55,844 nucleotides of DNA from Ga0077527 sp038144955 (GTDB lineage: Bacteria > Pseudomonadota > Gammaproteobacteria > Burkholderiales > SG8-41). This document shows, piece by piece, positions 17,903 to 26,601 of the stretch. The stretch is from assembly GCA_038144955.1 (NCBI GenBank), contig JAYQOT010000007.1, forward strand, positions 1-55,844, read 5' to 3'. The notes under the pieces are model-generated. The model saw only the letters and a list, made by a program, of their open reading frames with translations, was not told where the DNA came from and searched no databases. The first letter of the stretch is position 1. The number at the start of each line of letters is the position of its first letter. Both the position numbers and the translations under genes were made by a program.

Positions 17903-18204
17903 NNNNNNNNNNNNNNNNNNNNNNNNNNNNNNNNNNNNNNNNNNNNNNNNNNNNNNNNNNNNNNNNNNNNNNNNNNNNNNNNNNNNNNNNNNNNNNNNNN
18001 NNNNNNNNNNNNNNNNNNNNNNNNNNNNNNNNNNNNNNNNNNNNNNNNNNNNNNNNNNNNNNNNNNNNNNNNNNNNNNNNNNNNNNNNNNNNNNNNNNNN
18101 NNNNNNNNNNNNNNNNNNNNNNNNNNNNNNNNNNNNNNNNNNNNNNNNNNNNNNNNNNNNNNNNNNNNNNNNNNNNNNNNNNNNNNNNNNNNNNNNNNNN
18201 NNNN
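17903..18204. other. Assembly gap (302 N)
   Basis: A run of 302 N between the nearly complete def gene and the convergent end of glnD. If the length is true it has room only for the last codons of def and a convergent terminator region or a very small gene. Confidence 0.99.
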
Positions 18205-18214
18205 AAGTCCTGTC

Positions 18215-20803
18215 TCAGATTTTGAGCTGAGCCAGCAGCTCGCTTTCAAAGCGGACGGTGCTTTTCGGGTTCTTGAATGCTTCTCCGCTGACGACGAAGG
18301 TATCTTCCGCGCGTGCTCCCAGCGTGTTGATGCGTGCGGAATGCAGGTTGATGTCGAAGGCGGTGAGGGTGCGTGAAATCCTTGACAGCAGACCCGGACG
18401 GTCCCCGGCGACTATCGAGAGCATGCGAAAGGCGCCACGATCGTCGGCCTGTATGCTGACTTCGGGGCTGATCGGAAAATGGCGCAACTGGCGGCTCAAT
18501 CGCGGCTTGGTCAGGGGCGGCAGCGGTGTCTTGTTGGAGAGCCGTTCCGCCAGTTCATGCTCGATATAGCTGATCAGATCCCGGTATTCAGGCTGCCGGT
18601 TCGATGCGTCCTGGATATGGAAAGTATCCAGGGCGTAACCGTGCCGGGTGGTGTGTATCTTGGCCTCGAATATGTCAAAGCTGATACCGTCGAAGAAGCT
18701 GCATATTCTTGAAAACAGTTCCTTCTGGTCCTCGACATAAACCATGACCTGCAATCCCTCGCCGACGGGGGAGAGCCGCGCTTTCACTACCGGCTGCTTG
18801 GTCTGAACCTGCTGGTAGAGATGGCGCGTGTGCCAGGCGATTTCCTGTGATTCGTGCCGCAGGAAGTAGCCGGTGTCCAGCTGTTGCCACAGTGCCTGAT
18901 AGTCCTGCTCCGGAATGGCATATAGGCGCAGCCGGACTATCGCATCCTCCTGGCGTGCGCGCTGGCCATCCTGTTTTTCGCTGCGCTCGCCGCTCAGCAT
19001 GCGCCGGGCCCCCTGGAAGAGGTCTTCGAGCAGCTTGGCTTTCCAGGCATTCCAGACTTTCGGGCTGGTGCCGCGTACGTCAGCGACGGTCAGCAGGTAC
19101 AGCGCCACCAGGTGTCGTTCATCGCCGACTAGTTTGGCAAATCCGCTGATGACTGCCGGATCTGCCAGGTCCTGCTTCTGTGCGATGGAGGACATGACCA
19201 GATGCTGCGCGACCAGCCAGCTCACCAGTTCACTGTCTGCGGCGGAGAGTCCATGGGCCTTGCAGAAACGCAGGGCATCCACCTTGCCCAGCTGCGAATG
19301 ATCGCCGCCGCGCCCCTTGGCAATGTCATGAAAGATGCCGGCGAGGTAGAGCAGTTCGGTTTTGTCGAACTCGCTCATCAACCGGCTGCACAGCGGAAAC
19401 TCGTGAGCCAGTTCGGGAACGGCAAAACGCCGCAGATTACGGACGACCTTGAGAATGTGCTCGTCAACGGTGTAGACGTGGAAGAGGTCGTGCTGCATCT
19501 GGCCGACGATGCGGCCGAAGGCCGGTATGTAGCGACCCAGAATGTCGTACTGATGCATGCGGCGCAGTTCGCGAATCATCCTCGCGGGACTGCCCAGGAT
19601 GCTCATGAACAATGCGCGCATCTTCGGATTGCTTCGTGTCGAGGGATTGATGCCTCTGCGTGCACGCCACAACGCACGCAGTGTCACCGCGCCTATGCCC
19701 TTGATTTCCCCGTGTTTCTGGAGCAGGGAAAATGCCTCGAGGATGGTGCAGGGGTCGCGGGTGAAAATCCGCGTATCCGGAGCCGATAGCAGTTCTCCGC
19801 GAACCACGAAATGCTTGTTCAACGGTGTGACCTTGGTGCGATTGGGCGGGGGCGCGATCCTCAATGCGAGGTTCTGCAGCATGATCGTATTCAATTGCGA
19901 AACTGCCTTGGCGGTCAGATAGTAGCGTTGCATCAGACGCTCACTGGCGCGTTTGGCGCCTCGATCAGCAAAGCCCAACTGCTTGGCCAGCGCGGTCTGG
20001 TGATCGAACAGCAGGCGGTCTTCGCGGCGCCCGGCAAGATAATGCAGGCGGATGCGCAGGAGTTCGAGCACACGTTCGTGGCGACTGATCGCAGTTGCCT
20101 CGGATCGCGTGATGAAACCGCGGCGTGCCAGTTCCAGCCAGGTGTGGCCGAAGCGTGCTGCACGGGAAATCCACAATATCGTGTTCAGGTCGCGCAGCCC
20201 GCCCTGGCATTCCTTGATGTTGGGTTCAAGATTGGTTTCCTGGTGGCGCGAGTGCCGCTCCTGTTGTTCTATGCGTTTGGCGTGAAGGAATTCCGCGGGT
20301 TCAATGGTTTGCAGGACTTTGCGGACGAAGCGACGGTACAAGTCGCGGTTGCCGCATAGCAGCCTCGACTCGAGAAGATTGGTCTGTACCGTGATGTCAC
20401 CCGCTGCGATTTCCATGCATTCGTCGAGGGTGCGTACGCTGTGGCCGACCTCGAGACCAATGTCCCAGAACATGCCTACCATGGATTCCAGCAAGGCACG
20501 AAGCTGCTCGCCGGGTTGTTCAGGCAGCAGGATGAGGATGTCCACGTCCGAGTGCGGGAAGAGCTGCTTGCGGCCATAACCTCCGACAGCCAACAGGGCA
20601 AGTTCCTGCGGCATCTGGTGTGATTTCCATATCTGGCGCAGATGCCGGTCGGTCAGCAAAGCCAGGTGGTGCAGCAGGTCGCGGCTCAGATGTCCCGATT
20701 CGAAGCGCTTCTGCAGCAATGCCCTGTCCCTGGCCAGCGCGAGACGCTGCTGCTCCCGTGCGGCGGTGGGGGTTTGCGCCACGGAGATGGAAGTAGTGGC
20801 CAT
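18215..20803 (-). CDS. glnD: Bifunctional uridylyltransferase/uridylyl-removing enzyme of PII
   Basis: Nitrogen-status sensor that uridylylates or deuridylylates PII proteins in response to glutamine. The nucleotidyltransferase motif is GGYGR (74-78) with D86 and D88 as metal ligands. A central HD domain (LYLAGIFHDIAKGRGGDHS) gives the uridylyl-removing activity. Two C-terminal ACT domains (VYVEDQKELFSRICSFFDG and LSIVAGDRPGLLSRISRTL) sense glutamine. Length 862 is normal. ATG start with a weak ribosome site. It follows map by 30 bases on the same strand. Confidence 0.97.
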   Translation of the reverse strand: MATTSISVAQTPTAAREQQRLALARDRALLQKRFESGHLSRDLLHHLALLTDRHLRQIWKSHQMPQELALLAVGGYGRKQLFPHSDVDILILLPEQPGEQLRALLESMVGMFWDIGLEVGHSVRTLDECMEIAAGDITVQTNLLESRLLCGNRDLYRRFVRKVLQTIEPAEFLHAKRIEQQERHSRHQETNLEPNIKECQGGLRDLNTILWISRAARFGHTWLELARRGFITRSEATAISRHERVLELLRIRLHYLAGRREDRLLFDHQTALAKQLGFADRGAKRASERLMQRYYLTAKAVSQLNTIMLQNLALRIAPPPNRTKVTPLNKHFVVRGELLSAPDTRIFTRDPCTILEAFSLLQKHGEIKGIGAVTLRALWRARRGINPSTRSNPKMRALFMSILGSPARMIRELRRMHQYDILGRYIPAFGRIVGQMQHDLFHVYTVDEHILKVVRNLRRFAVPELAHEFPLCSRLMSEFDKTELLYLAGIFHDIAKGRGGDHSQLGKVDALRFCKAHGLSAADSELVSWLVAQHLVMSSIAQKQDLADPAVISGFAKLVGDERHLVALYLLTVADVRGTSPKVWNAWKAKLLEDLFQGARRMLSGERSEKQDGQRARQEDAIVRLRLYAIPEQDYQALWQQLDTGYFLRHESQEIAWHTRHLYQQVQTKQPVVKARLSPVGEGLQVMVYVEDQKELFSRICSFFDGISFDIFEAKIHTTRHGYALDTFHIQDASNRQPEYRDLISYIEHELAERLSNKTPLPPLTKPRLSRQLRHFPISPEVSIQADDRGAFRMLSIVAGDRPGLLSRISRTLTAFDINLHSARINTLGARAEDTFVVSGEAFKNPKSTVRFESELLAQLKI

Positions 20804-20833
20804 CAGGGTTCGGCTAGCGGGGCCGGCAGGTTT

Positions 20834-21622
20834 TCAGGCAGGCGGAGGCGTGCCTGTAGACACGGTCAGCACTTCATAACCTGATTCGGTTACCAGTACC
20901 GTATGTTCCCATTGTGCGGACAGGCTGTGGTCCTTGGTGACGATGGTCCAGCCGTCAGCGAGCTGGCGGATGTCCGCCTTGCCGGCGTTGATCATCGGTT
21001 CCACGGTAAAGATCATGCCAGCCTCGAGAGTCATTCCCATCCCGGGACGCCCGTAGTGGAGAATCTGGGGCTCTTCGTGGAATTTGCGACCGATGCCGTG
21101 GCCGCAGAACTCGCGAACGATGCTGAACCCGTTTTTTTCGGCATGGGTCTGTATCGCATGGCCGATGTCGCCGAGGGTATTGCCGGCCTTTACTGCGCGG
21201 ATTCCCCGCCACATGCACTCGTAGGTGATTTCGACCAGACGGCGAGCCTGTATGGCGGGCTGTCCGACGTAGAACATGCGGCTCGTGTCGCCATGAAATC
21301 CATTCTTGATGACCGTGATGTCGACGTTGATGATGTCGCCGTTTTTCAGCCGTTTGTCGCCCGGCACCCCATGGCAGACCACGTGATTGACGGAGGTGCA
21401 GATTGATTTCGGATAGGGGGAGTATCCCGGCGGGGTGTAGTTGAGTGGTGCAGGAATGCTCTGCTGGTGATTGACCATGTAGTCATGACAAAGGCGGTCG
21501 ATTTCAGCAGTTGTCATGCCGGCCCTGATCTGCGGGGCAATAAAGTCCAGCACTTCGGCGGCAAGACGTCCGGCAATCCGCATTTGTTCGATTTCGTCCG
21601 GGGTCTTGAGCGATACGGCCAT
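20834..21622 (-). CDS. map: Methionine aminopeptidase, type I
   Basis: Removes N-terminal methionine after deformylation. With the chosen ATG (MAVSLKTPDEIEQMRIAG) the five metal ligands are D101, D112, H175, E208 and E239. Length 262. An upstream in-frame start at 21649 would add nine residues unlike the family. The gene is divergent from rpsB, the typical proteobacterial arrangement, and 30 bases before glnD. Confidence 0.95.
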   Translation of the reverse strand: MAVSLKTPDEIEQMRIAGRLAAEVLDFIAPQIRAGMTTAEIDRLCHDYMVNHQQSIPAPLNYTPPGYSPYPKSICTSVNHVVCHGVPGDKRLKNGDIINVDITVIKNGFHGDTSRMFYVGQPAIQARRLVEITYECMWRGIRAVKAGNTLGDIGHAIQTHAEKNGFSIVREFCGHGIGRKFHEEPQILHYGRPGMGMTLEAGMIFTVEPMINAGKADIRQLADGWTIVTKDHSLSAQWEHTVLVTESGYEVLTVSTGTPPPA

Positions 21623-21759
21623 GAAAGCGCTTTCGGTGCGCGCCTTCACTGGGCTGCGCGGAACGGTTGTTGCTCTAAATGCTTATTTTAACAGGTTGAA
21701 CTCGGTCTACAGGCCGGTCAGCCCTGGCCGGAAGCCCGGAGCCGGCTTTGGGAGGCAGC

Positions 21760-21789
21760 TTGAGAATTTCCCGGTTTTTGCGATAAAAT
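21760..21789 (+). promoter_or_regulatory. Probable sigma-70 promoter of rpsB
   Basis: TTGAGA at 21760-21765 and TAAAAT at 21784-21789 are separated by 18 bases. Each differs from consensus at one or two positions. Transcription would start near 21796, leaving a leader of about 138 bases before rpsB. Confidence 0.6.
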
Positions 21790-21795
21790 AATGAG

Positions 21796-21933
21796 TTAGC
21801 CTGACCGTAAAAGGGCCAACCGGCCCTGGGAGCATTCTTTCAGGCAAATACACACACCCGCCCACGTTAAGGGTGCCCGGATTCGGGTCTACAGGGGCAG
21901 GTGGCGGATTAACCCTAACAGGAGACAGGCATC
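21796..21933 (+). promoter_or_regulatory. Structured rpsB 5' leader, candidate S2 autoregulatory site
   Basis: The leader holds several inverted repeats: AGGGCC/GGCCCT with loop AACC (21812-21827), CACCC (21855-21859) with GGGTG (21871-21875), and CCCG/CGGG with loop GATT (21876-21887), immediately beside the previous stem. The ribosome site AGGAG lies at about 21919-21923. Known rpsB leaders in other proteobacteria bind protein S2 to repress translation; assignment of this one to that class is an inference from position and folding. Confidence 0.45.
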
Positions 21934-22686
21934 ATGTCAGTAACCATGCGCGAAATGCTGGAGGCCGGCGTACATTTCGGTCATCAGACGCGGTATTGGA
22001 ACCCGAAAATGGCACCTTACATTTTCGGCCATCGCAACAAGATTCACATCGTCAATCTCGAAAAGACGATGGTTTTGTATCAGGATGCGCTCAAATTCGT
22101 GCGCCAGCTGTCCTCGAACAAGGGCAGCGTGCTTTTCGTCGGCACCAAACGCCAGGCCCGTGAAATCGTTCGCGAAGAGGCTCAGCGTTGCAGCTCCCCG
22201 TATGTCGACTACCGCTGGCTGGGCGGAATGCTTACCAATTACAAAACCGTCAAGCAGTCCATCCAGCGGCTGAAGGACATGCTTGCCATGCGCGAGGACG
22301 GTTCCCTGGACAAGCTTTCAAAGAAGGAAGCCCTGCAATACGAGCGTGAGATCGTCAAGCTGGAGCGCAGCCTTGGCGGCATCAAGGATATGACCAGCCT
22401 GCCTGACGCCTTGTTCGTGATCGATGTCGGTTACCAGAAGGGTGCGATCTCGGAAGCGCGCAAGCTGGGTATTCCGGTCATCGGCGTTGTCGACACGAAT
22501 CATTCGCCTGATGGCGTGGATTATGTCATTCCCGGAAATGACGACTCTAGCCGCGCGATCAAGCTGTATGCACGTGGCGTCGCCGATGCCGTGCTCGAAG
22601 GTCGCAGCACCAGTATCAAGGAAATCGTCAACAGCGGTTCAGACGAATTTGTCGAGGTTGAAGAAGGCGAATCGGCGGAGGGATAA
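21934..22686 (+). CDS. rpsB: 30S ribosomal protein S2
   Basis: Small-subunit protein of 250 residues. The N-terminus MSVTMREMLEAGVHFGHQTRYWNP and the VDTNHSPDGVDYVIPGNDDS region are diagnostic. It is the first gene of the long rpsB-to-rnhB block and is followed by an intrinsic terminator before tsf. ATG start with AGGAG. Confidence 0.98.
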   Translation: MSVTMREMLEAGVHFGHQTRYWNPKMAPYIFGHRNKIHIVNLEKTMVLYQDALKFVRQLSSNKGSVLFVGTKRQAREIVREEAQRCSSPYVDYRWLGGMLTNYKTVKQSIQRLKDMLAMREDGSLDKLSKKEALQYEREIVKLERSLGGIKDMTSLPDALFVIDVGYQKGAISEARKLGIPVIGVVDTNHSPDGVDYVIPGNDDSSRAIKLYARGVADAVLEGRSTSIKEIVNSGSDEFVEVEEGESAEG

Positions 22687-22706
22687 GCCGGCGCAGACAG
22701 ACATTC

Positions 22707-22731
22707 AAGGGGCGCGCAGCCCCTTTTTTTT
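22707..22731 (+). terminator. Intrinsic terminator or attenuator between rpsB and tsf
   Basis: A perfect stem AAGGGGC/GCCCCTT with loop GCGCA is followed by a run of eight T. Lying between rpsB and tsf it would end a share of transcripts and lower EF-Ts relative to S2, if read-through occurs. Confidence 0.8.
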
Positions 22732-22756
22732 AACAGGCGCAAGAGGACAGGAAGAG

Positions 22757-23668
22757 ATGGCGGAAATTACGGCGGGCATGGTTCGCGAGTTGAGGGAGAA
22801 GACCGATGCCCCGATGATGGAGTGCAAGAAGGCGCTGACCGAAGCGGGCGGCGATATGGGCAAGGCCGAGGAGATTCTGCGGGTCAAGCTCGGCAACAAG
22901 GCCAGCAAGGCGGCCTCGCGAATTGCTGCCGAGGGTGTGGTGGCAGTTCATATTGCAGGTGACGGGAAAACCGGAGCGATCATCGAGGTCAATTGCGAGA
23001 CTGACTTTGTGGCCAAAAATGATGATTTCGCGGCCTTTGCCGCGGCAATGGCGAAACTGGTCGTGGAGATGAAACCGCAAACGGTCGAGGCTCTGTCCGG
23101 GTTGCCCACGGACGGAGGCTCTGTCGAGGAAAGACGCAAGGCACTGGTGGGCAAGATCGGCGAAAACGTGTCGATCCGCCGCTTCGTGCGCACAGAGGCC
23201 AAGGGAGCCCTTTATTCCTATATTCACGGCGGTGCGAAGATCGGTGTACTGGTAGATCTTGCCGGCGGAAATGACGTGCTGGGCCGCGATATTGCGATGC
23301 ATGTTGCAGCGAGCAAACCCAAGGCGCTGGATGCGTCCGGAGTGCCCGCTGAGGCGGTTGAAACAGAGCGCCGCGTGGCAGCCGAGAAAGCCGCGGAGGA
23401 TGCGGCAAAGTCGGGCAAAGCCATTCCTCCGGAAATCATGGCCAAGCGCGTTGAGGGTTCGGTGCAGAAATTCCTCAAGGAAGTGACCCTGCTGGGGCAG
23501 CCGTTTGTCAAAAATGACAAGCAGACTGTCGAACAGTTGCTCAAGGCAGCCAATGCACAGATTGGCGGATTCACGCTTTATGTGGTTGGGGAAGGCATCG
23601 AAAAGAAGAAGGAAGATTTTGCTGCCGAAGTCATGGCGCAGGTGGGACAGGCTCGCCAATCCTCATAA
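22757..23668 (+). CDS. tsf: Elongation factor Ts
   Basis: Nucleotide exchange factor for EF-Tu. The chosen ATG gives MAEITAGMVRELREKTDAPMMECKKAL, the family N-terminus, with the EF-Tu-contact motif CETDFVAKND further on. Length 303, slightly above E. coli (283). A long in-frame extension upstream into rpsB is only an open frame. It follows the terminator by 26 bases with AGGAAGAG before the start. Confidence 0.97.
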   Translation: MAEITAGMVRELREKTDAPMMECKKALTEAGGDMGKAEEILRVKLGNKASKAASRIAAEGVVAVHIAGDGKTGAIIEVNCETDFVAKNDDFAAFAAAMAKLVVEMKPQTVEALSGLPTDGGSVEERRKALVGKIGENVSIRRFVRTEAKGALYSYIHGGAKIGVLVDLAGGNDVLGRDIAMHVAASKPKALDASGVPAEAVETERRVAAEKAAEDAAKSGKAIPPEIMAKRVEGSVQKFLKEVTLLGQPFVKNDKQTVEQLLKAANAQIGGFTLYVVGEGIEKKKEDFAAEVMAQVGQARQSS

Positions 23669-23692
23669 AATATATATAAATCATATACTTAT

Positions 23693-24412
23693 ATGAATTC
23701 GGCGCCTGCCTACAAACGCATACTGCTGAAACTCAGCGGGGAAGCGCTGATGGGAGATGATGCCTACGGCATCAATCGCAGCGTGATTGAGCGCATCGTC
23801 GCCGAAGTGGCTGAGGTAGCCCGGCTGGGTGTGGAAATCGCCGTGGTCATCGGTGGCGGTAATATTTTCCGTGGCCTGGCACCAGGTGCCTCGCACATGG
23901 ACCGCGCGACTGCCGACTACATGGGCATGCTGGCGACCGTCATGAACGCGCTGGCGCTGCAGGATGCCATGCGCCAGATCGGACTCGCCAGCCGTGTCCA
24001 GTCGGCACTGAACATAGAACAGGTGGTCGAACCCTATATCCGTGGCAAGGCCATGCGCTACCTGGAAGAAGGCAAAGTGGTGATTTTTGCGGCAGGAACG
24101 GGCAATCCGTTCTTCACAACGGATACCGCTGCAGCGCTGAGAGGCATGGAAATGAACGTCGACCTGGTCCTCAAGGCGACCAAGGTCGACGGCGTCTACA
24201 CTGATGATCCCAAAACGCATCCCGATGCAATGCGTTATCAGCGACTGACCTTTGACGAGGCCATAGTCAAGAATCTGAAGGTAATGGATGCCACCGCTCT
24301 GACTCTTTGCCGTGATCAGAAGTTGCCGATCAATGTATTCAGCATATTCAAACCGCAGTCGTTGAAGAGGGTGGTAATGGGGGAAGACGAAGGAACGATG
24401 GTGCATTCCTGA
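23693..24412 (+). CDS. pyrH: Uridylate kinase (UMP kinase)
   Basis: Phosphorylates UMP to UDP; hexameric amino-acid-kinase fold. Key motifs are KRILLKLSGEALMG at the N-terminus, VIGGGNIFRG, GTGNPFFTTDTAAALR and LKATKVDGVYTDDP. Length 239. The start is fixed by the family N-terminus, yet no Shine-Dalgarno exists: the 24 bases between the tsf stop and the ATG are almost pure A/T. Confidence 0.96.
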   Translation: MNSAPAYKRILLKLSGEALMGDDAYGINRSVIERIVAEVAEVARLGVEIAVVIGGGNIFRGLAPGASHMDRATADYMGMLATVMNALALQDAMRQIGLASRVQSALNIEQVVEPYIRGKAMRYLEEGKVVIFAAGTGNPFFTTDTAAALRGMEMNVDLVLKATKVDGVYTDDPKTHPDAMRYQRLTFDEAIVKNLKVMDATALTLCRDQKLPINVFSIFKPQSLKRVVMGEDEGTMVHS

Positions 24413-24424
24413 CTGGAGGTGATC

Positions 24425-24982
24425 ATGATTGCAGACGTAAAAAAAAGCGCCGAGCAGAAAATGAAGAAAACGATCGAGGCGCTCAAGCTTGATCTCGGCA
24501 AGATAAGAACAGGTCGGGCACATACCGGATTGCTGGACCATGTAATGGTCGACTATTACGGTAATCCGACGCCATTGCCGCAGGTGGCCAATGTTACGCT
24601 GCTTGACGGCAGGACTATCGGCGTCAGCCCCTGGGAAAAGAAGATGGTTTCGGCCATCGAGAAGGCGATACGGGAGTCCGACCTCGGGCTGAACCCCGCG
24701 ACTCAGGGCGAAGTAGTCAGGGTGCCCATGCCGGCGCTGACCGAAGAGCGGCGCAAGGATCTCATCAAGGTGGTAAGGCACGAAGGCGAGGGCGCCAAAA
24801 TTGCGGTGAGAAACGTACGCCGTGAAGCCAATACGCAACTTAAGGACATGCTGAAGAAGAAAACGGTTGCCGAGGATGACGAGCGTCGCGCCCAGGACGA
24901 TATCCAGAAGCTGACGGACCGTTCGATAGCCGAGATCGACAAAATGCTTGAGGTCAAGGAATCCGACCTCATGGCCATCTGA
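24425..24982 (+). CDS. frr: Ribosome recycling factor
   Basis: Splits post-termination ribosomes with EF-G. The 185-residue length equals E. coli RRF. Motifs include KIRTGRAHTGLLDHV and RVPMPALTEERRKDL. The ATG at 24425 is preceded by GGAGGT at optimal spacing; a GTG six bases earlier lies on top of the ribosome site and is rejected. Confidence 0.97.
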   Translation: MIADVKKSAEQKMKKTIEALKLDLGKIRTGRAHTGLLDHVMVDYYGNPTPLPQVANVTLLDGRTIGVSPWEKKMVSAIEKAIRESDLGLNPATQGEVVRVPMPALTEERRKDLIKVVRHEGEGAKIAVRNVRREANTQLKDMLKKKTVAEDDERRAQDDIQKLTDRSIAEIDKMLEVKESDLMAI

Positions 24983-24992
24983 ACGCACAGCA

Positions 24993-25769
24993 GTGTCGAG
25001 TTCAACTCAGGGCATTCCCGAGGTTGGTGCGGTTCCGAGGCACATTGCCATCATCATGGATGGCAATGGGCGCTGGGCCAAAAAGCGCTTTCTGCCTCGT
25101 GTTGCAGGCCACCGCAAGGGTGTTGATGCGTTGCGCGGCGTCGTTCAGTCTTGCGCAGAACGCGGCGTTGAAGCGCTCACGCTGTTCGCTTTCAGCAGTG
25201 AAAACTGGCGCCGTCCTGCGGACGAGGTTTCGCTGCTGATGCAACTTTTTGTCAGCGCGCTGCAGCAGGAAGTTGAAAAGCTGCATCGCAATGGCATCCG
25301 TTTTCGTGTCATCGGAGACACGTCTCCGCTGGAGCCTCTGCTTGCCAATCTGATCAGGGATGCCGAAACCCTGACGGCGAACAATACCGGCCTCACTTTG
25401 ACTGTGGCCGCCAATTACGGCGGGCGCTGGGACATTCTGCAAGCCGTCGATAGTCTGCGTCGCGAGTACGGAGCGGATGGCCCTGCCTGGACCGAAGAGC
25501 AATTGCTGTCACGCCTCTCTCTTGGAGATTTGCCCGAACCTGATCTGTTCATCCGCACCGGAGGCGAACAGCGGATCAGCAATTTTCTGCTCTGGCAACT
25601 GGCCTATACCGAGCTTTATTTTTCTGACACCTTGTGGCCTGATTTCGATGCGAAAGCACTGGATCTCGCCATCATGTCCTACCGCCAGAGGGAACGACGC
25701 TTCGGGCGTACCAGTGATCAGGTCGCCAATGCAGGGAGAGGCGCGGGAAACCGCACGGCACGAGCCTGA
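24993..25769 (+). CDS. uppS: Undecaprenyl diphosphate synthase
   Basis: Cis-prenyltransferase making the C55 carrier lipid for cell wall and O-antigen. With the GTG start the motif HIAIIMDGNGRWAKKR contains catalytic D23; GHRKGVDALR, FAFSSENWRRP and the C-terminal RTGGEQRISNFLLWQLAYTE are all present. Length 258. GTG was chosen because it follows the frr stop and no ATG exists before the conserved core; its ribosome site is poor. Confidence 0.93.
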   Translation: MSSSTQGIPEVGAVPRHIAIIMDGNGRWAKKRFLPRVAGHRKGVDALRGVVQSCAERGVEALTLFAFSSENWRRPADEVSLLMQLFVSALQQEVEKLHRNGIRFRVIGDTSPLEPLLANLIRDAETLTANNTGLTLTVAANYGGRWDILQAVDSLRREYGADGPAWTEEQLLSRLSLGDLPEPDLFIRTGGEQRISNFLLWQLAYTELYFSDTLWPDFDAKALDLAIMSYRQRERRFGRTSDQVANAGRGAGNRTARA

Positions 25770-25783
25770 CAGTGGCTGCCAGC

Positions 25784-26599
25784 ATGTTCAAGACCCGGGT
25801 TATAACCGCATCCCTGCTGTTGCCGCTATTCGTGGGCGGAATGTTCTGGCTGGGTTCCGGCTGGTGGGCGATTGCACTGCTGCCTCTGGTTCTGGCCGGC
25901 GCATGGGAATGGGGCGCTCTGGCAGGCTACGGGCGTCTGTCGCGCTGGGTATATTGCGGATTCGTCCTGGCATCGGGACTAACCGTTCTATTGGCAGGGC
26001 ATCACTGGCACATGCTCGCCCTGGAGAAAACGGTACTCTGGGCTTCAACCCTGTTCTGGTTTATCTGTGCTCCCCTTTGGCTATGGACCGGCTGGAAGCC
26101 AAGGAACCCATTTTCATTCTTTGTCGCAGGCTGGATACTGTTGGTGCCTACCTGGATCGCAATGGTCAGGCTGCAGTCAGCTCCATGGGTATTGCTTTCG
26201 GTGCTTGGGGTGATCTGGGTGGCTGACAGTGCAGCCTACTTTGCGGGCAGGAACTGGGGCAGGCACAAGCTTGCTTCGACCATCAGTCCGGGTAAAACCT
26301 GGGAGGGTGTGTTCGGCGGAGGTGTTGCCGTGGCGGTGTATTATTTGCTCGTCTGGAATTTCGGATTGGCTGCCCAGTCGCCGGCAAGCGGTTTGGCCGC
26401 GGCCTTGTTGGTGGCCGTGCTGTTTCCCCTCAGCATTTTGGGTGACCTTTTCGAGTCCTGTATAAAGCGGCAAGCCGGCGTCAAGGACAGCGGCAAACTG
26501 CTGCCAGGACACGGAGGCGTCCTGGACCGCATCGATGCGCTTACATCGACCCTGCCTCTGGCTGCATTGGTGATTCCCTGGATGATGACGCGCTCCTGA
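25784..26599 (+). CDS. cdsA: Phosphatidate cytidylyltransferase
   Basis: Inner-membrane enzyme making CDP-diacylglycerol for phospholipid synthesis. It is rich in hydrophobic segments and ends with the complete CDP-diglyceride synthetase signature (SCIKRQAGVKDSGKLL, then GHGGVLDRID). ATG at 25784 gives MFKTRVITASLLLPL, the common start; a GTG at 25772, two bases after uppS, would add four residues. About 271 residues. Confidence 0.93.
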   Translation: MFKTRVITASLLLPLFVGGMFWLGSGWWAIALLPLVLAGAWEWGALAGYGRLSRWVYCGFVLASGLTVLLAGHHWHMLALEKTVLWASTLFWFICAPLWLWTGWKPRNPFSFFVAGWILLVPTWIAMVRLQSAPWVLLSVLGVIWVADSAAYFAGRNWGRHKLASTISPGKTWEGVFGGGVAVAVYYLLVWNFGLAAQSPASGLAAALLVAVLFPLSILGDLFESCIKRQAGVKDSGKLLPGHGGVLDRIDALTSTLPLAALVIPWMMTRS

Positions 26600-26601
26600 T
26601 C

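Noticed and set aside
22424..22756. Upstream extension of tsf into rpsB
   Set aside because: The added residues are unlike EF-Ts; a ribosome site and the family N-terminus are at 22757.
23681..24988. Long minus-strand open frame (435 codons) opposite pyrH and frr
   Set aside because: Both plus-strand genes are complete and conserved; the antisense product has no recognisable domain.
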